Notes: generated from the letters alone by a model not told the origin. A stretch of 64,000 bases of DNA from Flaveria trinervia (GCA_025506515.1 JACCIX010001216.1:122952-186951); one strand, 5' to 3'; shown: positions 32,806 through 44,594, counted from the first letter of the stretch. Numbers and translations are program-made.

Positions 32806-33490
32806 GTTAATGCAGGTAAGTGCATTGGTTAATGCGGGTGAAGGTAACCATGCATTAACCAATGCGGGTAATAGTATTTTCAAGTGCAACTAATGCGGAC
32901 AATGATTTACTCTAGCATTAGTGATTACAAGTATACATGAAATTTGAAGCTAAAACCTATGCGGAACAAGATTGTTCTACTGCATTTGTCAATGCGGATA
33001 AAATAATTTTCAAGTGTTCAACCGCATTTTTCAAATACGGATGAGATTAACACTTCCGCAATTGTGTTACCTATCCGCATTTGTGGATACACATCTTCAA
33101 TGCCATGTATGATCAAGCAGAGATAATTAAGTGATCAATATCTTGTGAATGAATGATGATCAAGTAAATGTGGATTTTATTCTATCGCATTTGCTTTAGT
33201 AGCAAATGCTGACAATTTTATTCAACCGCATTTGCTATAGTAAACAATGTGAAAAGTTTTGTCAACCGTATTTGTTACAGTGAATAAATGCTGATGAACT
33301 TAGTTCTTCTGCATTTACAACTGTGAACAAATACGGATAGAATAAATCAAAAGTAAAAAACTTCCGCATTTACAATAGTGACCAAAGCAGATAGTCAATG
33401 TCCAAATTTTGTCTTTCGTATTTGCTACAGTCAACAAATGCAGATGACCAAAAGTCAAAAATTTACCCTTCCGCATTTGATACAGTGGTG
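32806..33490 (+). repeat. Pre-aORF motif array of element D
   Basis: Many degenerate copies of the words found in D's LTR (aatgcggatga, ccgcatttg) in both orientations, for example attaaccaatgcgggtaa, accgcatttttcaaatacgg, ttccgcatttacaatagtg. It lies between the noncoding region after pol and a TATA-like box at 33541. Confidence 0.85.
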
Positions 33491-33540
33491 ACCGAACTGG
33501 CTCTTAAACTTGTAAAATCTTTCAAAATGCATTATTTGAC

Positions 33541-33548
33541 TATTTAAG
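33541..33548 (+). promoter_or_regulatory. TATA-like box upstream of D aORF
   Basis: gactatttaaggaattt, 50 bases after the end of the array and about 240 before the candidate ATG at 33791. Same order as array then TATA in D's LTR. Confidence 0.45.
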
Positions 33549-33790
33549 GAATTTAAACGGGTCATTTAATACTTTTCAAAATTTGAGAGACTTCATAGTG
33601 AGACGAGCGCAAATACACAGTACACCCAAGTCGATCATCTTCATCATAAACAACCAAATATTTTTATGTGATTCCACTCAACCTGTTCTTGTGATTGATT
33701 CTTAAACTACAGTTGCATCGAAAAACAAGGTGAAATTTCCAAAAATTACGTCAAGACCAAACTTTTGGACTGTTAAACCTAAATCAAACA

Positions 33791-36700
33791 ATGAGCCGAA
33801 TGATATGAAGAACACAAAAACTCAAGCTATTGATTTAATATAATGCACCTTTTCGACTTCAATGACAGAAATCAATAGAAATTGTACTCATCATGAAAAT
33901 CTTCATAGTCATGTTTGGTGTAAAAAACAGCGCATGATAACAAGGAAAATGTGTAACAATCAATGAAATAACATCTAATAAATGGTCCAATCATAGAAAC
34001 TTTGATTGTTGAACAACAAATTCACCATTTGATGTAGCAACAATGACAAAGTAATGTCAAAAGTTCATCTGTGACCATTTAATGTCAAACAGATAATGAC
34101 ACTCATGAGTTTCATTAAAACTGCACACATGTCTTGTATGAGGATCATATGGCAAATCTTTCATGGAGCAAGCTCCATAACGTCAGTGGTTATTTAACCC
34201 TGATGTGCCAGAAGCTGAGGGACTTAGAGATATCATCAGAATCATCTCTACTACAAGGATAGCTTATGCCATCACAGTTAGACCACTATCTATGAGAACC
34301 TCATAAGGTCTTTCTGGAACTCAACTGAAGTAATGAAGCAGATGGTGTTAGAACCTTGACTGGAGAATTGACAAGAAACACTCTAAGCATCACTGAAGAT
34401 TCAGTTAGAGATGCTTACATTTTGGTGATGATGCCAATGACCTTTAGAGCTGGATGATGAGAAATAACCACATTCTTTGCTGAGATTGGTTATGAAGGAG
34501 GATATGAAGCTAAACAAATGTTAAAGTATTAGTTGATCTACCTTGGAGATTCCTAATTCACATGTTTTAGCACTGCCTATCCAAGAGAAAGACAGGATGG
34601 AATGATATTCCAATCACCACATCATCAGCAATCTGTGCTCTCTGCACTAACAGGCCATTCAATATGTCTGCCTCTGTTTTCAATGGTCTTATTTCAAACA
34701 TTCAAGAGGGGACACGATACAAGTTCTTGATGTATCCAAGATTCATTCAGTGCCTGATCAATGAATCATTCCATGATATTGCTAATGAGGGACCAGTGCT
34801 TGATATTCCTCACTATGATGCAAGATCTTACAAATACATTAAGAAGAGGGATCCAAGAAACTTTTATAGTGGGGCTGACTCACCTCTTCTTCCATGGATG
34901 ATTCAGCAGATAAATCAAGAAGTTCAAGGACAAGAACAAGCTGCTGCACAACCATCGCCACAACCATCGCCACAACCAATACTAAAACCATCACCACAAC
35001 CAACACCACAACCAACACCACAACCAACACCAAATCATCACCACAACCAACATCACCACCTCATCAATCAGCAATATACCATCTCATCACTCACCAATAT
35101 CACCATACAACCTTGCCAACCCATGATTACACTACTGAAGTTGGAGACTCAACTAGCACTTCTAAAGCATCCAAATCATCTTCAGATGAGGAGGATAACC
35201 ATGCTCAAATGCCTGTAAAGAAAGCAACATCTGAGACTGCCCTTAGAGAGCTTTGCTGAATCTAATGTAAACAGGCCTGATGAAAAGATGAACTAATATC
35301 TGAGCTCCTACAAAAGATGGAAAGGATGGAAAGGATTTTAAATAGGAGAGCTAGAATCATTGAAGATAGGATTCTAGAGCTTGATGAAAAGGAGAAGGAG
35401 TTAAAAGAGCTTAAAGAAAAATATGAAGCTGAAAAGAAGGAGAAAGAGAAAGAAATTGAAAACTTAAAAGCTACACTCAATTATTCAGAGAAGAAGTGAG
35501 TGGCCATGTTGATACTCTTGCCATTCAAACCATAACAATGGAAGAACAAGAGAACATTATGAAGAACAAGCTGAAAATCATCTCTAATCTTGAAAATGAA
35601 ATTCATAGCAAAACAAAAGGATCTTGAACTTGAGCTGATAATTGAGATTCAAAGAAGTGTGTAGTGATGAAAGGAAAGATAAACAAGAAGGTTGATAATG
35701 ATAAGAAACTAGTCTGTCTCTGACAATGAAGAACAAGAAGAAGATACAAGTCAAACAAAGCATGAGGAACAAAGTCTAGAGATGGTGATTTACTCTGGAA
35801 AAACAGATGCTACTCACACTGAGAACGCTGAATTTGAGGAACTTTTCAATGCTTTAGACAGCTTTACATTTGAAGAATTCAGTGTAGATGATGATTTTGG
35901 GAATTTGTGAACAATCAAAAGACCACTTCTGAACCTATTGTATTCATCCCTCAATCTCCAGTTCCTTTGGAGAAAGAGTTGAGCATGCAGATTGTCCCTG
36001 CTATGTCACAACTGAAGAACAGAAAGAAATTATAAGAGAATGTGTGAAAAGAAAAGAAAAAAGAAAAAGAAAGAAACAGAAAAAGTAAAAGGAAAAAGAG
36101 AAGGAGGAAATAGAAGTTAATGTTCAAGAAAAACCACACCTGAAAAACTATCTAAAGTGATTGAAAAGGCTGAAACTTCAAGTTCACAACTTCAAACATA
36201 CTCAAGAAAGAGAAATATTTAGCTAAAAGGCTAAGGTAAAAGACAGTGGTTGAAGAAGAAGAAAGTGTTAAGAAACAGAAAGATGATCTAAGAAGCCTGG
36301 CAGCAATAGTTGAATTTCTTAAAGAACATGAGCAGGCTGAAGCTCAATTAAAGAAAACAAGTTATTACATTGATCTAGAAGAAGGAGAGATAGCTGGAGG
36401 TTATGATGCTACAAAGGATGTTGATATGGACAGTCCATTGAAACCTGAAAAATCAGTTGAAGAAATGGTGTCAAAGGTCAAACTGATGATTTAATGATAA
36501 AAACTATGTTTTTGACCAATCATGGGTATGATCCAGATGAAGTCTTTGGGATGACCTATGAAGGAATGAAAGAAGAGAAGAAAAAGTGAAAAAGCTGTTG
36601 GATCCAAGTGTTGAAACTGAGTATGAGAAATCATAATTAGAAAGGATTCTGTACCAAAATTGCCTCATATGAAGAAATCAACTACAACTAAGTATGAAAG

Positions 36701-38035
36701 ATCTGTTTCAAGAAAAGCTCCTCTGCCTAAACTATCATCTATGAAGAAATCATCCCCAACTCCAGAACCATTATTCCTGATTATAGTATGTCAGATAAGG
36801 AAATGAAGGACTATCTTTCAAGCTAAGGGTTCACAAGAAGGAAGATTGGGAACATGAAAACTAACTCATTAAGGGCTGTAACTCTTCAAATGATTAATGA
36901 GAAGAAATAAAGACTCAAGAGGTTAGAAGAAGAATATCAAGCAAAAAGCCAAGATATAGAGTATCTGCTAAAGACATGATGTTGAATCAAAAAGATCACG
37001 AACTATTGGCACCTGTTCTACACAAGTACCTGAATGGTTTGCAGAACCCTCTCAGTTGAAAATACAAGAAGGATTAACAACTATAGAGTTAATTAGAGGG
37101 GTGTCTAATCCAGAGGGAAATGTTGATCAGAAAATAATTACCTGGAAGTATGATAGCATGTGGAACATATTCATGGTAAAAAGATTCAGGGCTGGTGCAA
37201 TTCTTTATGAGTACTCCGCTCTAGTAAATGCCCTAGAGATACATGATTAAAAAAGAAGTAGCTCAACTGGAAATGATAAATCATTCAGCTATGTTTAAAG
37301 GATATGAATTTGAAAACATTCTCAAAATGTTCAAAAGGACTAATAATTTCAATCATTAAAGACTGTTTGCAAGAGGAAAGATAAGTCTTTTGTTAATCCT
37401 CTAGAGAAGAAGAAGAAGAAGAAAATACAAGATGAAGAAGTTGTGTTCCCTGAGTTAAAGGTGAAACCAATAGAAGCTTTGAAAAGGAAAATGGTGTCTG
37501 GTACTCATTCTCCATACCCATCTCAAATGTGTACTATGATGAGAAAAATTATGAGATGGTGATTGAAAGGAAGTGGGGAGGAAAGGAGGGAGCTGAAATA
37601 AGATTCTTTAATGGATATGAAGTAAGACTACTTGATGAATCATATATCCACTACATATATACCAAACACTTCAGGGAAATCAACAACAAGCTAGGTGAAC
37701 AATATGCACTTTTCCTAAAGTGCATCAAGTTGCTGAAATAGCCTATGATCGCATCAATACAAAAAAGAGATAAAAGAAATAAAAAGAAGACACCCTTGCA
37801 ACTTGGGAATATTGTGAAACTTGAGGTGGATGTGGGTGGAAGCTTGCTGATACACAGAGATGGTCTTTCTACAATTTCCATTTGGAAGCCTATTTCACTG
37901 AAGAAGTTACCAATGGAAGCCCTCTACAACATGAGCAAAATGAAGATACATGTGCTAAGTAGAGACAGGATGTCAGAAGCAACAAATTTTGTGAAACATG
38001 ATCAAAGCTATCCTGGATCCAACTAAAGCTGCATT
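33791..38035 (+). pseudogene. aORF of element D, heavily decayed
   Basis: The candidate start is 33791 (ATGAGCCGAATG), uncertain. Recognisable pieces: TGELTRNTLSITEDSVRDAY (about 34350-34415), matching the ITPDILRQTL segment of F; SVFNGLISNIQEGTRYKFLMYPRFIQCLINE (34664 onward), the YPRF motif; a Gln/Pro-rich repeat (PQPSPQPTPQPTPQ, about 34950-35040); a highly charged coiled coil (RILELDEKEKELKELKEKYE, 35317-35499) and further Lys/Glu-rich coils to 36500; then a C-terminal region (37056-37250, 37529-38035) with VRLLDESYIHYIYTKHFREIN. Dozens of stops and shifts. It ends shortly before the polypurine tract at 38113. The C-terminal part is not obviously related to that of A/B/C. Confidence 0.72.
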
Positions 38036-38112
38036 CTATTACCTCCAGAAGACCCAGTAGAATCCTCACAACATCAAACCTCCTAAATATGAAGAAAACT
38101 AGGCTTATAATC

Positions 38113-38126
38113 CTTAGGGGGAGTAT
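38113..38126 (+). other. Polypurine tract of element D
   Basis: ttagggggagtat immediately before the LTR start TGTTGCATC at 38127. Confidence 0.9.
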
Positions 38127-38830
38127 TGTTGCATCTGAAAGGATCATACATGCCAACTCAATGGGTGATTTGATGATTGCTTTGCTGGAATCCTTTTAGT
38201 CCAAGAAGAAATACGGTTGAAGATTCTTCTAAGAAAAAGAACAAAGGTTGTCTTTCACATTGTCAATGTGGGAAGACATAAAGCAAATACAGACAACTAT
38301 TTGTTCTTCCGTATGACAAATGTGGAAGACTAAAAGTTAATGCGGACAAGACTTGCTCATCCGCATTTGACAAATGCGGATGACCAAACAAATGCGCATA
38401 AGTATTTGTTCATCCGCATTAACCAATGCGGATGACAAAATACTAATGCGGATGATCAAGTGAAGAAATGTTGATCAAGTAACTCATCCGCATTTGTCAA
38501 TGCGGATGAACAAGCAAAGATGCGGATGAAGACTTACACTAGTTCTGATGTAATAGTTCAGGGGTAGTTTAGTATTTTGTAAAAGGCATCTTGTCTGTCT
38601 ATAAATAGAAATAAAAACCTCATAATTGAGGTGACAGCAGATAGACATAGAGAATTTTTGTTGTAATTATTATCTGTAATTCATCAACTTTCATATATAC
38701 AATACAAAAGCATTTATGAGTAATTTCTTGCATTGAATGTTCTTTGATTGTTTGTTTCTGCTATTCAATCACTGACTTGATTACCATATTCGATTCACAG
38801 TAAGAATCTCTATCTTACTCAACCCAGTTA
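38127..38830 (+). repeat. 3' LTR of element D
   Basis: 704 bp. The last dinucleotide is TA instead of CA. The array at 38270-38530 holds near-perfect hairpins: at 38358-38382, arms CATCCGCATTTG and CAAATGCGGATG around one base; at about 38487-38510, arms CATCCGCATT and AATGCGGATG around four. Followed by target duplication gattg at 38831-38835. Confidence 0.93.
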
Positions 38831-38910
38831 GATTGGCCCATACTTATGGTTCAATCATGTGATTGGCCCATACTTATGATCAAGTCGTGCGAATGGTTCA
38901 TACTTATGAT
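38831..38910 (-). repeat. Pre-aORF motif array of C, right part
   Basis: Continues the array at 11390-11557 interrupted by D (ggttcaatcatgtgattggc, aagtcgtgcgaatggttc). Its orientation and neighbourhood equal B's 52510-52620. Confidence 0.75.
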
Positions 38911-40441
38911 TTTGACCTCGTACACTTTCAAACATACATGTTTAACTATTGATAAGACGTTATGACCGATGATCATCTCAAACATGACCTTTTTAATTGA
39001 AAAAAGTTTGATCACCTCCGACGTGATCCTTTTAATTCAAACCTTATTTGATCACCACAAACGTGATTCTTTTAATTCCAAAAACTTGATTGGTCACCTC
39101 AGACATGGCCACTTTTAGTGAGTGATCACATATTGAATCCAGATGTATAGTCCGACTTTACCTTACAAGATATATTTTTGTATTTTGATTGGAGATGGAT
39201 TGAAATCTTTAGAAGAGCGTCTAACCGATTTATCTTCCTAGACAGCATAGCTTTAAGTTAATTTGATCATTTCTGGAGAGATTCATTTTGGAATCATACA
39301 GGTTTATTAAAATCATTTGGGACACTTTAACAAAACATTTCGATGCTCGATTATTGTTTTGACCGAGAGTCAACAGCAAGTTTAGGAAATCATACAAGTG
39401 CTATAAGATGCACACACTGATTTGGACTGTCAAAAGTTGCAGCCACGAGGATTGTCAGTATGATTGTCCTCTTAAATCCATACACAGATTTTTTGACACA
39501 GATTCGTGATACATTAGGTTTAATTATTTCAACAAGCATTTATGGATCCCACACTTATATGGTATTCAACATTTCAAGATATTTTTGAGCGGTCTAGGGT
39601 ATTTGACAAGAAGAAAACTATTCTAAGAGCTTTCAAAGAGATACCAAGCCTCAGGTCAGTGCCACCGCATAGCAGAGAGGCACAAACAACAATGAATTCT
39701 AGATATTTTAAGTATGCTTATCTTCAGGTCAGTGCCACCACACAGCAGAGAGGCACACACCTATCTTCTTGTTAGAGCTTTTACTTTCTTTTTGCACATA
39801 ATGCACCAACAACATTGTCATTAGCTTGATTGCGCTTAACATTATTTTTCCGTGCTTTGCTCTTTTATGGTCATCCGCATACATTGTGACGTTTATTTGC
39901 TCGTCGCCCTTTATGGAAATGCGTTGATTGTGTTAACCAGGGATAAGAAGGGAACCCACAGCAGGTTGAACAACTTAGTTTGAATTTAAATCACCAATGA
40001 GGTCTCCTCATCTATTGTGTTGAATCTACCGACACATCATATAATGGTCTAACAACCTCTAGGACTACTTTCTCTTTGTTACCTCAGTAGCATACTAGTT
40101 TTACTATCATTTTTCCTTTTATTTTGCTTAGACTTCTCAGACGTATACTTTGAATTTTGCATCTTAATCGTTTAAATTCTTTTGAAGTTCCAAACAATTT
40201 GTTCCCTGTGTACTATCATTTTATAAGCATTGAATCAGAATCACATATTTGATCTCATTTCTATTAGCTAGGCTGCCCTCCTCCCTTGTTTTGTTGTAAG
40301 TTAACTAATGAAACTAATTTAATACTAAAACTAAACTATTCTCCCCTAAAATTCTAAAACTGAATATATTTTTGTGTTTTTGGATTTTAATAGACAGGAA
40401 AATAAAACAAAATAAAATAAAATAAAAGAAAACATGTCGGA
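38911..40441 (-). other. Noncoding region downstream of C pol
   Basis: Aligns by eye, in reverse complement, with 51038-52500 of B, so it is element sequence and not host DNA. It contains a duplicated block (39649-39681 and 39723-39754, cttcaggtcagtgccacc...agcagagaggc) also duplicated in B, and at 40340-40350 a polypyrimidine run (minus strand TTTTAGGGGAG) equivalent to B's 51160-51175. No coding potential seen. Confidence 0.7.
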
Positions 40442-42100
40442 CTATGCACTTTCTTCCTCCAGAATCACATCACTTTCTTTTTCACGCCATTAACCTATAA
40501 AAGATATAAAAACCGGGTTTATCAAATGCTTTGTGTAGAGGTCGGCGTGTTGAAAATCCATATTAATTTTAACCACATCGATTAATTGCCTTTCAAAACA
40601 ATCACGTATAAAGTGATATTTAATACCGATGTATTTAGTTTTAGGATGTTGGACTGGATTTTTGGTGACAGCAATAGCAGTAGAGTTATTAACAAAAATA
40701 GGAGTGTTAGAAAATTTCAAACCGAAGTCGTGTATTTGCTGTTTAATCCAAATGATTTGCGAATAGCAACTTGCAGTAGCAACGCATTCAGCTTCACAAG
40801 TTGACAGGGCAATGATGTCTGCTTCTTACACTGCCAGGTGACTAATCGTCTACCAAAAAACTGATACCCTAAAGATGTTGACTTGTAGTTCATCTTGCAA
40901 CCACCATAGTCCGAGTCACTATACGATGTAAGCTCAAAATCATCTTCATGAGGATACCACAACCCGAGTATCGGGAGTACCATTCAGATAACAAAAAATC
41001 CATTTCACACCAATGAGATGATTTACTTTTGTTTTGCTTGATATCTTGAACAAAGACACGTGGCATACATGATATTAGGACGAGACGCTGTGAGATACAT
41101 AAGGGATCCGATCATTCATCTATACATTGTAGCATCAACAAGATCACCATTTTCATCGGATTGCACATCATAATTCGTGGCAAGTGGAGTTCCAGCAGCT
41201 GAAGCATTCTCCATGTCAAACGGATCGAGGATGTCCCCTACATATTTGTCTGATGCAGGATATTCCTTTTGGGTCTAATCCACCTATAATCCTAGGAAGA
41301 ACTTCATCTCCCCCATTGCACTCATCTCAAACTCTACTTCCTTACAGATTCAAATTCTTTACATAATTCTTCATTCTTGGAACCGAAGATTATGTCATCC
41401 CACATATATTTGTACCAGCAGTAAATCATCGTCTTTTTCTTGATGAATAACGTATAATCAATCACTCCTCTGCGAAAGCCATGTTTCACAAGATGAGTTG
41501 AGAGTTTCTCATACCAAGCTCTAGGGCTTGATGGAGCCCGTAGAGAGCCTTGTCCAGTTTGTAAACTCTGTCCTGATGATAAGGATCCTTAAATCCTTCG
41601 GGTTGACTAATGTAGACTGTCTCACGGATTTCCACCATAAAGGAATGCAATTTTTACATCTAGTTGATAAACTTTAATCTGCATGTAAGATGCATAGGCT
41701 ACGAAGATACGGATTGCTTCCATTCTAGCCACAGGTGCAAACACCTCATTGTAGTCTATGCCTTCGACTTGTCTAAAAACCTTGTACACAACTCGAGCTT
41801 GTGTTCTGATTATGACCCCAGGTCATCTTTCTTGCGCTTCAAGAACCATTTAGTGCCAATCACCTTAGCAACCTTTTGTTATGTCCACCAGTGTCCATAC
41901 TCCTAGCTTTTGAAATGGAGGAGTTCTTCTTGCATGGCACTAACCCATGTCCTCATTTAAGGCTTCACTTACATATTTTGGCTCAAATTAAGACACAAAA
42001 CATCGATAAGCACCATGAAAATAGTCTTTTTTCATGACAGAGGCATAATCAGCTGAGTATAGCTGATCCGTGTATGTACTCCCGATAGTACATCCCCTAT
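40442..42100 (-). pseudogene. pol: pol of element C: RT and RNase H
   Basis: Read right to left. The RT piece around 41720-41500 is broken, with KVYQLDVKIAFLYGG-like and KALYGLHQAPRAWYEKL-like codons recognisable across shifts. At 41380-41405 the YVDD codons are disrupted by an extra G (ATATGTGGGATGAC), so the active site is shifted out of frame. Then MSAMGEMKFFLG and SRPNIMYATC. RNase H is 40983-40490: LTSYSDSDYGGCKMNYKSTS, RRLVTWQCKKQT, IFVNNSTAIAVTKNPVQHPKTKYIGIKYHFIRD. Closest to B's pol, with many more lesions. Confidence 0.85.
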
Positions 42101-43270
42101 GACATATCCAGCGGACGATAAACATTATTCGAGATCCGGAATGGTGGGAACAACTACTTCCTGATCAGATTTTGAATTCCAGGTTCAGTATCTGTAGCTG
42201 TTGGAGTATGAGGTTCAGAAGTGTTAGAGGCATCAACATCCAATGTTTGTGTACTTTCAGTAGTAGGAACCTATTCCCCTTGGTCCACCTGTTCAGTCTT
42301 CACTTCTTCATCATCAGAGGAGGAATCGCTTACATCAAGTGCTCCCCCTAAAGGATTAGAAGATTCACCTTGTGGAGTTGATTCTATCGAGTCTAGTGGC
42401 GGTGATTCTATCGAGCCTTGTGGATTAGAAGATTCTACCTACCTGTTGAGTTGTTATAGACTCTCTTGTCCGGTATATTGTATCTGAGAAAGATCCTTTC
42501 TTTAGCCTTCTCCCTGAACTTCCTAGACTGAGTTTTCTTCAGTAGCATACATAGTGCACCAAATGGTTTGAGATACTCCAGGTTAGGTTTACGTCGCTGG
42601 AGCAACTCATAACATGTTTTACCATGACGTTCGACCACCAAGACCCAATTGAGGGTGTAGCATGCATTGGCCACTGCCTCGTTTCAAAATTGGATAGGCA
42701 GTTTCGAGTCAGCTAGCATTGTTCTTGCTGTCTCTATCAAGCTCCGATTCTTTCACTCAGCAACTCCATTCATTTGTGGGGTGTAGCCAGACGTAAATTG
42801 ATGTACAATCCCTTTTTCTTTACAAAACACCTCCATCCAATGGTTCTTGAACTCTGTGCCGTTGTATGATTGAATCTGTCTAACTTTCAGCTAGTAGAGT
42901 GATTCCAATGTAGTTACCAGATGTTTGAATGATTCAAAATTTTCTGATTTGGCTTTCAAAAACATCACCCAAGAGAATCTTGAGTAATCATTTATTACAA
43001 CATAGCAGTACAAATCACCAGTAATACTTTTAGTGCTAACGGGACCAAACAGATCCATGTGTAGAAGCTCGAGAGGTAGGTCAATGGAATTAATTTTCTT
43101 TGCCTTGTGATACTTCTTGGTCTGTTTGCCTTTCTTACATGCTATGCAAAAATCCGGAAGTTGGAAGTTCTTAACATTTACTCCATTCTCTAGATCATTC
43201 TGTATCAATTGATTTATCTTCCTGGGATTAATGTGTCCTATTCTCCTAAGCCAGGAGATTGAGTCCCTCT
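42101..43270 (-). pseudogene. pol: pol of element C: integrase
   Basis: The zinc-domain end RRIGHINPRKINQLIQND...CIACKKGKQTKKYHK and first core Asp LLHMDLFGPVSTKSITG lie in the open piece 43346-42891. The second Asp block (SYNGTEFKNHW, where Asp-Asn became Tyr-Asn) and the Glu block (NGVAE, TRMNSG-like) follow at 42890-42700 with shifts. 42674-42435 gives MANACYTLNWVLVVERHGKT and FGALCMLLKKTQSRKFREKA. 42430-42100 is a Ser/Glu/Pro-rich linker. The protease and HHCC start are missing (see next entry). Confidence 0.85.
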
Positions 43271-43651
43271 CTATGATCTCACCTTCACTTGCAGAACCAT
43301 CATCCAGTCCCTCAACACAGGCAATGTTTGATTCACCCGGAGACATAAAGCGGAAGGTCCAGTCTTGCCCTTCATCACCTGAGTAGTCAAGGCCTTTGTC
43401 TTTTTGCTTGAAGAGGTAGCTCCACTCATAGGTTTGTCTTAACGGTTGAAAGTGGAAAATGGATTTCCATTTCCTTTTTCTTGGCTTTACACATTCCCAT
43501 TTAAAATGTCCCTTTTCCCCACAATTAAAGCAAGTGACTTTGTTTTGTCAAAGCCAAACATTGTGTCCTTTGTGGCTACAAGATTCTGCCCTGTCTTCTT
43601 GACAAACTTTTTAGCTCATCTAACTGCACTTGCTAGGGCCCACATGATATC
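43271..43651 (-). pseudogene. gag: gag C-terminal piece of element C, fused in frame to integrase
   Basis: From the insertion point of B leftwards: LVRRAKKFVKKTGQNL-like basic segment, a first knuckle whose codons (CFNCGEKGHFKWEC-like) are readable across a shift, then MSPGESNIACVEGLDDGSASEGEI. The next codons (IERDSISWLRRIGH) belong to the pre-integrase domain. In B these two points lie about 1.8 kb apart (46290 and 48110). The second knuckle and the protease are therefore deleted while the reading frame is kept. The rest of gag continues at 57602. Confidence 0.82.
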
Positions 43652-44379
43652 TGTTGGTACATATATGTCTCTAGATCATGTTATGAATGTAATAGATCTT
43701 GTTTGTCTAATTCTGATGTAATGGTTCAAATGATTAATGAAATGATATTGATTGTCTAGTATTTATAACATTTAATATTTCATTAATGAGTCGATGTTGA
43801 ATTGGTTAATTAGGTTTGTGACTGTTTGAAGTGTCATGCATAATGTTATAATGTTAAATACACTCAAACTTGGTGAAGTGAAGTTCTCATGCGTCCGACT
43901 GGACCATGCGTCCCAACAGTATCATGCGTCCGAATGGCCATGCGACTAAGTGTCCATGCGCCTAAATAGTCCATACGCATGAATAACTTCGTACAAATGA
44001 CTCAGTCGCACGACTGAACACTCAGTCGTGCGGATGATCAACCGTATGGTTCAATTGCACGACTGAATCATACTAATGGTTCAGTCACACAAATGAACAA
44101 TACTAACCTATAAATACAACCCAATTGTGGAAAAACGAGAGAATTGATTCTATTTTCAATTCCAGATGTACCCTAGCCGTCCAGAAACCTCCAAGTTGAT
44201 ACTCCAAGTTCATAAAACGCTGTAGATCGATTCTTAATCGATTCTAAACGTTAATTCAATACTTTATTGATTCTATGTGCGTTCTCACTGATTGGATCGC
44301 CAATCAAATAGGATTCCGCACTATTGGTTTGGTTTACACGTTAATCATTGGTATTTTGTTCAAATACCAGGTCCTGACA
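43652..44379 (+). repeat. 5' LTR of element B
   Basis: 728 bp, TGTTGGTACATA...GGTCCTGACA. Motif array 43880-44100 (agtcgcacgactgaacact, cagtcgtgcggatgatc and others), then TATA box 44109-44116. Near the end is the inverted repeat GATTGGATCGCCAATC shared with A and C. Confidence 0.96.
44109..44116 (+). promoter_or_regulatory. TATA box in LTR of B
   Basis: acctataaatacaaccc directly after the motif array. The same sequence is in the 3' LTR at 57327-57334. This is the likely promoter of the genomic RNA. Confidence 0.8.
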
Positions 44380-44381
44380 AG

Positions 44382-44393
44382 TGGTATCAGAGC
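44382..44393 (+). other. Primer-binding site of element B
   Basis: TGGTATCAGAGC, two bases after the LTR end; complementary to initiator Met-tRNA. Confidence 0.96.
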
Positions 44394-44594
44394 TTTGGCT
44401 CTTGATTACATGTGATTCAATCAAGATTGATAAAAGGTTTGTGTTTTTACACTAAAATCGGAATCTTTTGTGTCAAAAGGTGTCTTGGACGTTCCCTGCT
44501 CATCAAGTTTCGGTTTCTATGGCCTTAGGTGATTAGGGTTTACTAAATTTGAATTTTTATGGCTAACACACGTTTAACCTAGAAATTCTCACAA

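Larger units (their letters stand above)
11558..38830 (+). mobile_element. Element D: full-length copia element with aORF, interrupted by F
   Basis: LTRs 11558-12269 and 38127-38830, primer site 12272-12283, gag from 12535, [F at 14600-27307], gag end and protease about 27308-28300, integrase, RT, RNase H to 31520, noncoding 31521-32805, motif array 32806-33490, aORF 33791-38035, polypurine tract, 3' LTR. Flanked by a perfect 5-bp target duplication gattg (11553-11557 and 38831-38835). The LTRs differ at many positions (roughly one in ten in the first 200 bases by eye), so it is older than B and F. Confidence 0.92.

Noticed and set aside
44382..44393. tRNA-like sequence TGGTATCAGAGC
   Set aside because: Only the short primer-site complement is present next to an LTR; no tRNA cloverleaf follows.
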